The position numbers were made by a program, and so were the translations under genes. Below, one piece after another: positions 20,451 through 28,023 of a stretch of DNA of 64,000 nucleotides (within the stretch, counting starts at the first letter, position 1; the number at the start of each line of letters is the position of its first letter). The notes below the pieces were generated by a model. That model was not told where the DNA came from. It saw only the letters and a program-made list of their open reading frames with translations, and did no database searches. Origin of the DNA: Planomonospora sp. ID82291 (GTDB lineage: Bacteria; Actinomycetota; Actinomycetes; Streptosporangiales; Streptosporangiaceae); assembly GCF_015711645.1 (NCBI RefSeq), contig NZ_JABTEX010000002.1, positions 1,364,001 through 1,428,000 on the forward strand. The letters are read 5' to 3'.

Positions 20451-20897
20451 TCACACCGGGGTGAAGCCGAGTGCCGCGGCCGCCTCGGACTGGGCGGTGT
20501 CACGGCTGGCGAAACCGAGCTTGTCTCCCGGACTCTCCAGCAGCGGGACGGCGGCCAGCTCGGCGGTCGCGAGATGGAGCGCGTCGAGGGCCCTCAGCCC
20601 GTGGGCGTACACGATCTGGGTGGCTCTGCGCTCCACGGTGTCGCGGGGTGCGGCGATCAGAGTGACCGGACCGTCCTCTCCGAGGTCCGACGCGAGGGCG
20701 GCGAGCGTCATGTCCAGCTCCAGCAGCCGATGGCAGCGGGAGGCGCGGACGAGCACTCCGGTCACCTCCACAACGGTCAAGGTGCCGGTGACGAGGAGGT
20801 GATCGGAGCTCTGGAGCAGGGTGCGCGCCCTGTCGTGCCCGGGTTCGTCGAAGAGGTACGCGCAGGCCAGGACGGAAGAGTCGACGTAGGTGAGCAT
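20451..20897 (-). CDS. PIN-domain ribonuclease toxin (VapC-like)
   Basis: 148 residues with the PIN acidic residues in VDSSVLA (D6), VVEVTGV (E44) and DALHLATAE (about D104). VapC toxins cleave specific RNAs, often initiator tRNA or rRNA loops. The start ATG is 5 bp after the stop of the upstream antitoxin gene. Target specificity cannot be read from sequence. Confidence 0.88.
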   Translation of the reverse strand: MLTYVDSSVLACAYLFDEPGHDRARTLLQSSDHLLVTGTLTVVEVTGVLVRASRCHRLLELDMTLAALASDLGEDGPVTLIAAPRDTVERRATQIVYAHGLRALDALHLATAELAAVPLLESPGDKLGFASRDTAQSEAAAALGFTPV

Positions 20898-20902
20898 CCG
20901 GT

Positions 20903-21193
20903 TCAGCGGCCTTCGGCCCAGAGGGTGTCGAGGATGGGGCCGAGACCTTTGGAGCTGGAGAGCGCACGCTCACGCTCGGCCTCGGTGATCGGAGCGGAGG
21001 GGAGGGGGTCGGCGAGGACGCCGAGCCGTCGGGCGCGTGCGCGAAGCTCCGCCCGGGCGTCCAGCACTTCGTCGGACACGCCGCGGGCGAGGATCTCCCC
21101 GGCGGTGGCGTTGATGGAACGGCCGGTCCGCTGGGCCCGTCGGGTGATGCGCTGGTGGAGATCGTCGTCGATGCGAAGGAGCAACTGCTTCAT
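20903..21193 (-). CDS. Ribbon-helix-helix antitoxin (FitA/VapB-like)
   Basis: 96 residues. Residues 1-40 (MKQLLLRIDDDLHQRITRR... RSINATAGEILARGV) form an RHH DNA-binding fold as in FitA; the C-terminal tail wraps the toxin in related complexes. It should repress its own operon. TATCAT lies exactly 6 bases before the ATG, so the mRNA is probably leaderless. Confidence 0.88.
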   Translation of the reverse strand: MKQLLLRIDDDLHQRITRRAQRTGRSINATAGEILARGVSDEVLDARAELRARARRLGVLADPLPSAPITEAERERALSSSKGLGPILDTLWAEGR

Positions 21194-21199
21194 GAAGGG

Positions 21200-21231
21200 A
21201 TGATATCAATAAAAGGAAATAAATGATATCA
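21200..21231 (-). promoter_or_regulatory. Toxin-antitoxin operator: paired TGATATCA palindromes
   Basis: Identical 8-bp palindromes TGATATCA lie at 21201-21208 and 21224-21231, 23 bp apart (about two turns), separated by an A-rich spacer. The proximal one overlaps the -10 TATCAT (complement of 21200-21205) of the antitoxin. RHH antitoxins bind paired sites of this kind. Confidence 0.7.
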
Positions 21232-21470
21232 CTTTCTTGGTGGTGACCCGTGTCCGCTCTTCCCGGGAGACCCTGCGGTCGGCGGGACGGACGAGAGGTC
21301 CGGGACGCCTTGTCAACCGGCGGCCCGGCGTACCGTCACGTCCCGGCGCGCGGTGTAGGGGGGTGACGGCGCGACCGCGGCATGGGCGTGGGCGGGACGA
21401 GGACCGGCCGCAGGAGTCGGCCGGTCCGGGGCCGGGCCCGGGTGTTCTCTCCGGGCCCGGCTCCTCCGTC
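21232..21470. other. Gene-free spacer between the toxin-antitoxin promoter and the hydrolase
   Basis: About 240 bp of mostly GC-rich sequence without a credible gene. Two complementary blocks, around 21400-21430 and 21440-21470 (GGCCGGTCC..., GCCCGGCTCC...), could form a terminator for the minus-strand hydrolase, but pairing is imperfect. Confidence 0.3.
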
Positions 21471-22247
21471 TCACTCCCGCAGGAACCCCCTCAGCGCGGG
21501 GGCCAGGACCTCCCAGTCCACGTCGTGGCTCTGGCCCGCCAGGACGTGGCAGCGCGCGTCGGGCAGGGCGGCGGTGAGCGCCCGCGCCATCTCGCCGGTC
21601 CAGGACCCGGTCTCGGAGCCGTGCAGGACGAGCACCGGAGCCTTGACGGAGGAGATCAGGCCGGGCGGGAGCGTGCCGTCGCCCATGACGGCGGCGTCGT
21701 AGGCGAGCGTGTGGGCCAGCGCCTCCAGCTCCGGCCACATCGGCGCCCGGCGCATCGCCTCGACCATCTCCCCGGGCAGGCCCACGGTCGCCATGAACAG
21801 CGCCATGGCGTCGCCGCGACGGCCCGCGCCGAGGAGCTCGGCGAGCCGGGCGGCGTACTCCCGCTGCCGGCGCGGGGCGTCCGGGTCGAGCATGAACGGC
21901 GGCTCCCAGAGCGCCAGCCGGGTGACGGGCAGACCGGCCGCCGCCGCGCGCAGGGCGAGGACCGCGCCGGAGGAGTTGCCGAAGAGCGCCGCCGACCCGC
22001 CGGCCGCGCCGATCAGCGCGTCGAGATCCTCGATCTCCCGCTCGACCGCGTACGGCGCGGTGTCACCGCTCCCGCCCCGCCCCCGGCGGTCGTGGTTCAG
22101 CACCGTGAACTCCGCCGCCAGCAGCCCGGCCAGGGGCGCGTGGACCGTCCGGGTGCAGGAGGCGCCGCTCACCAGGACGACCGGCGGCCCGTCTCCCCGC
22201 CGGTCGAACGCGATCTCGGTGCCGTCGGCGGAACGTACCTTCTCCAT
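21471..22247 (-). CDS. Alpha/beta hydrolase
   Basis: 258 residues of the alpha/beta-hydrolase fold. Nucleophile elbow G-N-S-S-G, acid in the LHGSET region, catalytic His in GQSHDVDWEVL; oxyanion region near VVLVSGASCTRTVH. Substrate unknown. ATG at 22247 with a GAGG ribosome-binding site. The same strand as the ECF sigma gene, 95 bp downstream of it, so possibly a member of its regulon. A larger overlapping frame on the same strand through the sigma gene is an artefact. Confidence 0.88.
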   Translation of the reverse strand: MEKVRSADGTEIAFDRRGDGPPVVLVSGASCTRTVHAPLAGLLAAEFTVLNHDRRGRGGSGDTAPYAVEREIEDLDALIGAAGGSAALFGNSSGAVLALRAAAAGLPVTRLALWEPPFMLDPDAPRRQREYAARLAELLGAGRRGDAMALFMATVGLPGEMVEAMRRAPMWPELEALAHTLAYDAAVMGDGTLPPGLISSVKAPVLVLHGSETGSWTGEMARALTAALPDARCHVLAGQSHDVDWEVLAPALRGFLRE

Positions 22248-22342
22248 GGGAATCCTCTTCCCTCGTATGCGGGTGTGTCCGACCTGGCGACGAACGGGCC
22301 GGGTCCGGACGGACAGGTCCGCGGGAGGAATCCTCGGAAATC

Positions 22343-23650
22343 TCAGAGAGCCCGCGGCCCCGTCGCCTCGGTGAGCCGCCGGGCGAGGTAGCGGCGTTCG
22401 GCGCCGGTGGGCGCCAGGCCGATCGCCGCGCGGTAGGCGGCCGCCGCCTCGTCCGCGCGGCCCAGGCGGCGCAGCAGGTCGGCGCGGGTGGCGGGCAGCA
22501 GGTGGTAGCCGCCCAGTTCTCCGGCCGCCTCCAGCCGCTCCACCAGTGCCAGCCCGGCGGCCGGGCCTTCTGCCATGCCCACGGCGACCGCCCGGTTCAG
22601 GCCCACCACCGCGGAGGGGACCAGCCGCGACAGCACGCCGTACAGCGCGGCGATCTGGGCCCAGTCGGTCTCGGCGGCGGTGGCCGCGGTGGCGTGGCAC
22701 GCGGCGATGGCGGCCTGGACCTGGTAGGGCCCGGGCCGCCGCCGCAGCAGCGCGTCCTCCAGCACCCGCACGCCCTCGGCGATCGCGGCCGCGTCCCACC
22801 GCGTGCGGTCCTGCTCCTCCAGGGGCACCGGCTCGCCCGCCGCGTCGAGGCGTGCGGTACGGCGGGCGTCGTGCAGCAGCATCAGCGCGAGCAGGCCGCC
22901 GGCCTCGGGCTCGTCCGGCATCAGCCGGGCGAGGAGCCGGGCCAGCCGCACGGCCTCGGCGGTCAGGTCCCGGCGGAGCAGATCGGCGCCGGAACCGGCC
23001 GCGTAACCCTCGTTGAACAGCAGGTACAGCACGCCCAGGACGGAGGCGGTCCGCTCCGGGAGCAGGCGGGCGGGCGGCACCCGGTACGGCACGCCCGCGT
23101 TGCGGATCTTGTTCTTGGCCCGGGTCAGCCGCTTGGACATGGTCTCCTCGGAGACCAGGAACGCCCGGGCGATCTCGGCGGTGGTCAGGCCCGCCAGGGT
23201 GCGCAGGGTGAGCGCGACCCTGGCCTCGAACGCCAGCGCCGGATGGCAGCAGGTGAACATCAACCGGAGCCGGTCGTCCGGCACGCCGGCGTCCGCCTCC
23301 CGGCCCTCCTCGCCGTCGCCGTCGCCGTGTCCGCCGGCCCCGGAGCCCCGCCCGGCCGCGGCCTCCAGCAGGGCCGCCTCGCGCAGCTTGGCCGCGCCCA
23401 CGGCCTTCCGGCGGAGCAGGTCGACGGCCCGGTTGCGGGCGGTGACGGTCAGCCAGGCCCCGGGGTTGCGCGGCACGCCGTCGTACGGCCAGCGCTGGAG
23501 AGCCCGCGCGAAGGCGTCCTGCGCGCACTCCTCGGCCAGGTCCCAGTCACCGGTCAGCCCGATGAGGGTCGCGACGATCCGCCCCCACTCCTCCCGGAAG
23601 ACCCCGGCGACGACCGCCTCGACCTCGCCGGAACCTCCTCCGGCCGTCAC
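22343..23650 (-). CDS. ECF sigma factor with long C-terminal extension (ECF42-like)
   Basis: 435 residues. Sigma-70 region 2 (residues 15-85, ...LAEECAQDAFARALQRW) and region 4 (about 135-190, LTTAEIARAFLVSEETMSKRLTRAKNKI) are followed by a 240-residue helical DUF6596/TPR-like domain. This architecture, with a DGPFAETKE gene adjacent, defines the ECF42 group, in which the extension replaces an anti-sigma factor. Low-complexity G/D/E segment around 105-122 between regions 2 and 4. GTG start, no strong ribosome-binding site. Confidence 0.93.
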   Translation of the reverse strand: MTAGGGSGEVEAVVAGVFREEWGRIVATLIGLTGDWDLAEECAQDAFARALQRWPYDGVPRNPGAWLTVTARNRAVDLLRRKAVGAAKLREAALLEAAAGRGSGAGGHGDGDGEEGREADAGVPDDRLRLMFTCCHPALAFEARVALTLRTLAGLTTAEIARAFLVSEETMSKRLTRAKNKIRNAGVPYRVPPARLLPERTASVLGVLYLLFNEGYAAGSGADLLRRDLTAEAVRLARLLARLMPDEPEAGGLLALMLLHDARRTARLDAAGEPVPLEEQDRTRWDAAAIAEGVRVLEDALLRRRPGPYQVQAAIAACHATAATAAETDWAQIAALYGVLSRLVPSAVVGLNRAVAVGMAEGPAAGLALVERLEAAGELGGYHLLPATRADLLRRLGRADEAAAAYRAAIGLAPTGAERRYLARRLTEATGPRAL

Positions 23651-23699
23651 GGGGGACCGCCGGGTCGCGGGGATCGGCCGGCCGGATAGGGGAGCGCGC

Positions 23700-24041
23700 T
23701 CATGCCGGCAGGAGCGGACGGACCTCGATCGTGCCGTGCCGGGCCACCGGGTGCCGGGCGGCCGCCTCCAGGGCCTCGTCGAGGTCGGCGCACTCGATCA
23801 GGGAGAAACCCGCGACGACCTCCTTGGTCTCGGCGAACGGCCCGTCGGTCAGCAGCACCTCGCCGCCGCGCACCCGGACCGTCGTGGCGTCGTCGGGCGG
23901 CCGCAGCCCTCCGGTCTCCACCAGCGCGCCGCGCCGCCGCATCTCGTCGGCCCAGGCGTCGCAGTCCGGCAGGAAGGACCCGTCGGCCTGCATCGCCTCG
24001 TACGCCGGAAGATCACCGCAGACCAGCAGCATGTAACGCAT
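23700..24041 (-). CDS. YCII/DGPF family protein
   Basis: 113 residues with the family signature LTDGPFAETKEVVAGF. Fold is ferredoxin-like as in YciI; biochemical activity is uncertain. Encoded 49 bp upstream of the ECF42-type sigma factor, the usual partnership, and likely part of the same signalling unit. GGAGGGG precedes the ATG. Confidence 0.93.
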   Translation of the reverse strand: MRYMLLVCGDLPAYEAMQADGSFLPDCDAWADEMRRRGALVETGGLRPPDDATTVRVRGGEVLLTDGPFAETKEVVAGFSLIECADLDEALEAAARHPVARHGTIEVRPLLPA

Positions 24042-24149
24042 GCCCCTCCTCCAGGACGACCGGACGCCGACCCTACTCGGAACCGGGGACAGAAGAAACG
24101 GCGCGGACCGCTCGTCCCCCTTCCCGCCATCGTCGGCATGCCTCTCCCG

Positions 24150-24644
24150 CTACAGGTCGCCGTTCTCCTCCGGCCACTCGCCGGGCGGGTTCACGTAGGT
24201 GCCGCGTTGAGGGACGGTGTAGACCCAGCCCTGCTCTCGCAGGAGTCCGACGGCACGCCGTACCGTTTCCCTGGCCACGCCGTGCCGCTGGACCAGCGCC
24301 GTCTCACTCGGGATGGGACGGCGTGGTTTGAGATCACCGCGTGTGATGCGAGTGATCAGATCGTCGGCGATCTCCCGATACAGAGGAGTCGCGCGGTTCG
24401 CACGTCGAGGACCGTCCGGCAGGCCGACGAACGTCCCCTCTCCCGGGACCGCGTGGACGAGACCTTCGTCGCGGAGCATCCGGACGGCTCTCCGGGCTGT
24501 GGTGCGGGCGATGCCGAACTCGTTCCGGAGTTCCGACTCGCTGGGTACGGCGGAGCCGGGGCGGATCACACCGTCGGAGATGCGCCGCCGGATGATCTCG
24601 GCCACCTGCAGATAGAGATGGGTGTCGCCTTCGTGGTCCAGCAT
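24150..24644 (-). CDS. Regulator with two tandem GntR winged helices, no ligand domain (copy 1)
   Basis: 164 residues consist almost entirely of two GntR-type winged helices: residues about 8-75 (SESELRNEFGIARTTARRAV, GEGTFVG) and 86-155 (SETALVQRHGVARETVRRAV, QRGTYVNPP). There is no FCD, UTRA or other effector domain. Paralogous to the next gene along its whole length. TACAGT ends 6 bases before the ATG, so the mRNA is probably leaderless, and an operator-like palindrome overlaps it. I infer DNA binding as a built-in pseudo-dimer; signal and targets unknown. Confidence 0.82.
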   Translation of the reverse strand: MLDHEGDTHLYLQVAEIIRRRISDGVIRPGSAVPSESELRNEFGIARTTARRAVRMLRDEGLVHAVPGEGTFVGLPDGPRRANRATPLYREIADDLITRITRGDLKPRRPIPSETALVQRHGVARETVRRAVGLLREQGWVYTVPQRGTYVNPPGEWPEENGDL

Positions 24645-24648
24645 GAGG

Positions 24649-24660
24649 TCACTGTAGTGA
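24649..24660 (-). promoter_or_regulatory. Palindrome overlapping the -10 of double-GntR copy 1
   Basis: TCACT-GT-AGTGA (24649-24660) overlaps the minus-strand -10 TACAGT (complement of 24651-24656), which is 6 bases from the start codon. Placed for autorepression. Confidence 0.5.
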
Positions 24661-24739
24661 CAGGACCGGATAAAAGCATCCGTCTACTTGACCCATGAAT
24701 ACGTGCCTGGACTAGCAGATACCTGTTTATGATGATTGA

Positions 24740-25219
24740 TCATTCTTTTGGCCAATCCTCACGAGGTGAGACATATGTCCCTCGATAGGGCACGGTGAAG
24801 ACCCATCCCTGGTCGCGGAGGAACGCCATGGCCTGGCGCACGGTGGCCTTGGCGACGCCGTACTGCTTGATCAGCTCTTTCTCTCCGGGAATCCGCCGGT
24901 TCGGAACCAGTTCGCCACGCACGATGCGCTCCCGGACCTCCGCCGCGATCCGCTGGTAGACCGGAATGCGGTCGTCGGGGCGGGGCGTGCCCGGCTCGCC
25001 GACGAAGGTGCCCTCTCCCTGGACCGTATAGACGAGCCCCTGCTCACGGAGCTCCCTCGCCACTCGGCGCGCCGTCGTGCGGGCGATGTCATATTCGACC
25101 TCGAGTTCGGCCTCGCTCGGCACCGGCTCGCCGGGACCGAGATCACCGGCCAGGATGCGTCCGCGAATCTCCTCGGCGATCTGTTTGTAGACCGGAACCG
25201 GCCCTTCACGGTCAAGCAT
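24740..25219 (-). CDS. Regulator with two tandem GntR winged helices, no ligand domain (copy 2)
   Basis: 159 residues from ATG 25219 (MLDREGPVPVYKQIAEEIR), chosen because TATCAT lies exactly 6 bases upstream; an in-frame start nine codons earlier would remove that promoter. Two winged helices as in copy 1 (SEAELEVEYDIARTTARR; KELIKQYGVAKATVRQAM), and matching termini (MLD, GTYV-x-P...WP). The pair arose by gene duplication after an internal domain duplication. Divergent from a small Cys-rich gene with a shared regulatory region. Confidence 0.82.
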   Translation of the reverse strand: MLDREGPVPVYKQIAEEIRGRILAGDLGPGEPVPSEAELEVEYDIARTTARRVARELREQGLVYTVQGEGTFVGEPGTPRPDDRIPVYQRIAAEVRERIVRGELVPNRRIPGEKELIKQYGVAKATVRQAMAFLRDQGWVFTVPYRGTYVSPREDWPKE

Positions 25220-25225
25220 GTCCGA

Positions 25226-25320
25226 ATGATAGACCAAAAGGCACATGGAGGAATAAATGGTACATCCAATGAACCATTGGATAGGTGTAGTAGACCAGTA
25301 GGGGTGGAGTGGCCTATTGT
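25226..25320. promoter_or_regulatory. Divergent regulatory region between double-GntR copy 2 and the small Cys protein
   Basis: Contains the inverted repeat ATCCAATG-AAC-CATTGGAT (25264-25282), two direct copies of TAGACCA (about 25230 and 25291), a minus -10 TATCAT (complement of 25226-25231) and a plus -10 TATTGT (25315-25320). The layout suggests the double-GntR protein controls both genes. Confidence 0.55.
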
Positions 25321-25326
25321 CGGTGC

Positions 25327-25641
25327 GTGGAGGGCGCGGGAACGGCAGGGGTCATGGTGCTGGGAGAGGAGCTTCACGGTCGTCATGTGGGGGCGCTGCG
25401 GGAGAGACATCAGCGGATCGACTGGCGGCCGGAGGTGCCGCGGGCCGATCGGATCCGGGTGAAGGAGCACACGTGCTGCTGCAAGGCGACGTTCTACGAA
25501 CTCTGCCAGGCGGGCGGGCTGATGTTCGTCCGGCGTACGCACCGCTTGGGAGACGCGGTGGTGGTACACGAGTCGCCGTGGGTGCGGGTGAAGGAGGCGG
25601 AGGAACTGTGGTTCCTGCTGTTGATGGGAAGCGCCCGCTGA
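25327..25641 (+). CDS. Small cysteine-rich protein, function unknown
   Basis: 104 residues from GTG 25327, selected because TATTGT ends exactly 6 bases upstream; GTG 25309 and ATG 25354 are in-frame alternatives. The centre holds HTCCCKATFYELCQAGGLMFVRR, i.e. three adjacent Cys plus a fourth ten residues on, followed by an acidic/aromatic C-terminus (EELWFLLLMGSAR). I do not recognise the family. The cysteines could bind metal. Divergent neighbour of a double-GntR regulator, so probably its target or partner. Confidence 0.65.
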   Translation: MEGAGTAGVMVLGEELHGRHVGALRERHQRIDWRPEVPRADRIRVKEHTCCCKATFYELCQAGGLMFVRRTHRLGDAVVVHESPWVRVKEAEELWFLLLMGSAR

Positions 25642-26181
25642 CGGGTTCGGCCGGGCCGTCCGCACCGAGGTCCGGCCGGCCGGTCGGCCGGGCCGACCGC
25701 GTCGACGGGCCGGGCCGAGGACCCCGGTCTGAAGACCATCGGGGCTTCCGCGCTGGAGGCGGCCGATGAGAGGTCCGCACCGATGGGCCGGTAGGCGCGT
25801 CCGGTGGCGTCGAGGGCGCCGCCGGCATCGGAGAGCTCCCGGTCCTTCCGCGTGCCAGGGGTCACCGGAAGGACCGGGCGGTGGTCCCGCGACCTTGAGG
25901 GGGGACGCGGGGCCACCGATCGAGAACCCCCGGCAGCAGTCCCTCACATCCCACCTGCTGCCGGGCTCAGGCCTGTCACGTCCCCTTTCGCTCGGTGCAG
26001 AGGAGGGCGCCCTTTCCTCGCAGAGGAAAGGGAAACCGGTGGCAGGTCCTCGGACACCCGTCGGTGGAGCACCGGCCCGGCGGGTCCGGTGGCCCGGCCC
26101 TGGAGGGGGAGTCGGGCCACCGCCATGGATTCCCGGCCGTCGCCGCATTCCGGGTGCGGCGGCGGCCGGTGGGCGGCGGGG
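25642..26181. repeat. 540-bp gene-free block of long hairpins, including a duplicated unit
   Basis: No credible gene. Perfect or nearly perfect stems: 25838-25850/25866-25878 (13 bp, 15-base loop); 25879-25891/25906-25918 (13 bp, one wobble, 14-base loop); 25929-25939/25955-25965 (11 bp, 15-base loop); 26010-26019/26023-26032 (10 bp, 3-base loop); 26087-26096/26113-26122 (10 bp, 16-base loop); and a 15-bp stem from about 26132. The second and fifth are related in sequence (GGTGG-C-CCG stem, GAGGGGG loop, CGGG-CCACC), as are their flanks, so a unit of about 60 bp occurs twice (from about 25863 and 26070). It lies between convergent genes. Confidence 0.6.
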
Positions 26182-26838
26182 TCACCCGGCGATGCGGCGC
26201 CAGGCCGTGTCGGTGACGATCACGTGGTCGAGGAAGCGCAGGCCGACGGTCTCGGCGGCCTCGCGGAGGCGGGCGGTGACGTCGAGGTCGGCGGGGCTGG
26301 GGTCGAGGGAGCCGCCGGGATGGTTGTGGGCGAGGCCGAAGGAGGAGCCGCCGGAGGTGAGGACGAGCGTGATGATCTCTCGGACGGGCGCCGGGGCGTG
26401 GTCGGCGCCGCCCTCGCTGACGATCGCCCGGCGGGTGACCGCGCCGGCGGAGTCGCAGACCACGGCGACCACCCGCTCGTGGCCGAGGTGCCGCAGGAGC
26501 GGCGAGGCGACGGCCGCCAGGTCGGCCGAGCCGGTGACGCGGCGGCGCTCCGGCTCCGCGTGCGCCTGCCGTACGAGGTGGAAGGCGGCGATGATCCGGG
26601 CGGCCTTGGCCGGGCCGACGCCGCGGACGGTCATCAGGCGGTGCGCGTCGGAGCGGCCGAGGCCGCGCAGGTCGCCGCAGTGGGCGATCAGCTCGGAGGC
26701 CAGCTCGACCGCGTTGGTGCCCCGGCCGCCCGAGCCGAGCAGCAGGGCGAGGAGCTCCCGGTCGGCCAGGGCGGTGGCGCCGAGGGCGAGAAGCCGCTCG
26801 CGCGGCTGGTCGGTCGGGGGCATGTCCTTGACGCGCAA
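26182..26838 (-). CDS. RadC/YsxA-like JAB-domain protein
   Basis: 218 residues. N-terminal UPF0758 helix-hairpin-helix region (GVGPAKAARIIAAFHLV) and C-terminal MPN/JAB domain with the metal motif AHNHPGGSLDPSPADLD. The historical name RadC (DNA repair) is disputed; enzymatic role unknown. Start is TTG 26838, supported by GGAGGTG five bases upstream and by family-typical residues RVKDMPPTDQPRERLL; the ATG at residue 6 would lose conserved positions. Confidence 0.9.
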   Translation of the reverse strand: MRVKDMPPTDQPRERLLALGATALADRELLALLLGSGGRGTNAVELASELIAHCGDLRGLGRSDAHRLMTVRGVGPAKAARIIAAFHLVRQAHAEPERRRVTGSADLAAVASPLLRHLGHERVVAVVCDSAGAVTRRAIVSEGGADHAPAPVREIITLVLTSGGSSFGLAHNHPGGSLDPSPADLDVTARLREAAETVGLRFLDHVIVTDTAWRRIAG

Positions 26839-27003
26839 TCGGCACCTCCGGCTCGGGAACCCGGGTCGGTTGTACCAGGCGGCACCGACATCCGTCCTGA
26901 TCGCGGAGCCTGCGGCCGTGCCTCCCGGAGGCTCCGCGATCAGGGCCGTGTGTGAACGGCGCCGTACGGCGCACCCCTGTCGTCCTGCGGCCGGGGACGC
27001 GCC

Positions 27004-27729
27004 CTACGGGTGGAGCGGGTGCGAGTAGACCAGGCGGAAGCGGTCGGCGGGGATGACGATGTCGCTGGTCTCGACCGGACGGTCGCCGGCCCAGTGGGTG
27101 CGCTCGACGTGCAGGACGTGCACACCGGCGGGCAGCGCCAGGGTGTCGATCTCGGCGGGCTCGGGGACGCGGGAGGAGACCTGCTCGACGATCTCGGTGA
27201 CCTTCACGCCGGAGGAGGACAGCCGGGCGATCAGGCCGCGCGGGGGATCCTCGGGGATCGTCTCGGCGAACTCGGCGGGCTCGTGGGAGACGGCGAGCTG
27301 GACGGGCCTGCCGTCGCTGCGGACGACGTAGCGGGTGCGGGTGAGCGGGGCCGACTCGGCCAGATGGAGGCGGTGGGCGATGTCGGCGGTGGCCTCGACC
27401 TGCTCGGCGCGCCGGTCCCAGGTGAGGGGGGAGCCCTGCGACCGCAGGTCGGCGCCGAAGGGGGCGGCGTGATCCGGGAGGCGCCAGCGGTGCAGAGGGG
27501 TGAGCGCCGGTCTGGCGCGGACGTAGTGGCCGGAGCCGACGCGGCCGACGATGAGGCCTTCGGCGGCGAGCACGCGCAGCGCGTGCCGGGCGGCGGTCTC
27601 CCCGATGTTGTACTTCCGGGTCAGTTGGGCCCGGGAGGGGATCGGGGCGTCGGGGGGCAGCGAGCCGTCGACGATCTGGCGGCGGATGTCGGCGACGACG
27701 CGCAGGTAGACAGGATCGGAACTTGCCAC
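27004..27729 (-). CDS. GntR-UTRA (HutC subfamily) transcriptional regulator
   Basis: 241 residues: GntR winged helix at 1-75 (PSRAQLTRKYNIGETAARHALRVL) and a UTRA ligand domain from about 95 (LTRTRYVVRSDGRPVQLAVSHEP...) to the end. HutC/DasR-type regulators sense small metabolites, frequently amino-sugar phosphates. It faces away from the GH20-like gene 300 bp to the right and could regulate it (inference). GTG start at 27729. Confidence 0.9.
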   Translation of the reverse strand: MASSDPVYLRVVADIRRQIVDGSLPPDAPIPSRAQLTRKYNIGETAARHALRVLAAEGLIVGRVGSGHYVRARPALTPLHRWRLPDHAAPFGADLRSQGSPLTWDRRAEQVEATADIAHRLHLAESAPLTRTRYVVRSDGRPVQLAVSHEPAEFAETIPEDPPRGLIARLSSSGVKVTEIVEQVSSRVPEPAEIDTLALPAGVHVLHVERTHWAGDRPVETSDIVIPADRFRLVYSHPLHP

Positions 27730-27805
27730 GTGTCCATCCCTGAGGAGGCGAGGTGACGGTCCATCCTGCCGTATTCGCCGGACAACTCAGGGTAATGACG
27801 GCAAT

Positions 27806-27817
27806 TTGGAGCTCCAA
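27806..27817. promoter_or_regulatory. Palindrome TTGGAGCTCCAA
   Basis: Perfect 12-bp palindrome in the spacer upstream of the GntR-UTRA gene and of the GH20-like gene. Candidate operator for the GntR protein; the consensus differs from the DasR site. Confidence 0.35.
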
Positions 27818-27907
27818 CTTTGGGAGACGCGCAAGATCTTTTGAGAAGGGCGGAAAATATCTTGGTGAATCCTGTAACGCCCCTGGGGGTGGCCCCGATT
27901 GAACGGT

Positions 27908-27957
27908 AGAGGTCGTCGATGTGTGTACCCCCGAGCACATATCGGCGGCCTCTTTTT
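27908..27957 (+). terminator. Canonical intrinsic terminator with no gene in front of it
   Basis: Bases 27908-27925 pair with 27936-27953 as an 18-bp stem containing three G-U wobbles, closed by a 10-base C-rich loop and followed by TTTTT (27953-27957). The wobbles are valid only for plus-strand RNA (they would be C-A mismatches on the other strand), and the T-tract is also on the plus strand. It therefore ends a plus-strand transcript, yet no plus-strand gene lies upstream for more than 2 kb. Confidence 0.8.
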
Positions 27958-28023
27958 CGTGCCCTCTTCGTGACGTGGACCCCGGCTGTACCGGCAAAGC
28001 GGACATAAATATTATTACGCCCC

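Noticed and set aside
20451-21193. Prophage or genomic-island boundary around the toxin-antitoxin locus
   Set aside because: Despite the AT-rich promoter there is no integrase, tRNA or flanking direct repeat.
21471-23528. Long minus-strand frame joining the hydrolase to an alternate frame of the sigma gene
   Set aside because: Only the hydrolase part has motifs; the rest overlaps ECF regions 2 and 4 in another frame.
24871-26148. Minus-strand frame of 425 codons through the hairpin block and into double-GntR copy 2
   Set aside because: It is out of frame with the real regulator and consists of Arg/Pro/Gly-rich shadow sequence.
25642-26181. A SAM, cobalamin or c-di-AMP riboswitch
   Set aside because: I compared remembered core motifs on both strands and found no convincing match; nearby downstream genes are not typical targets either.
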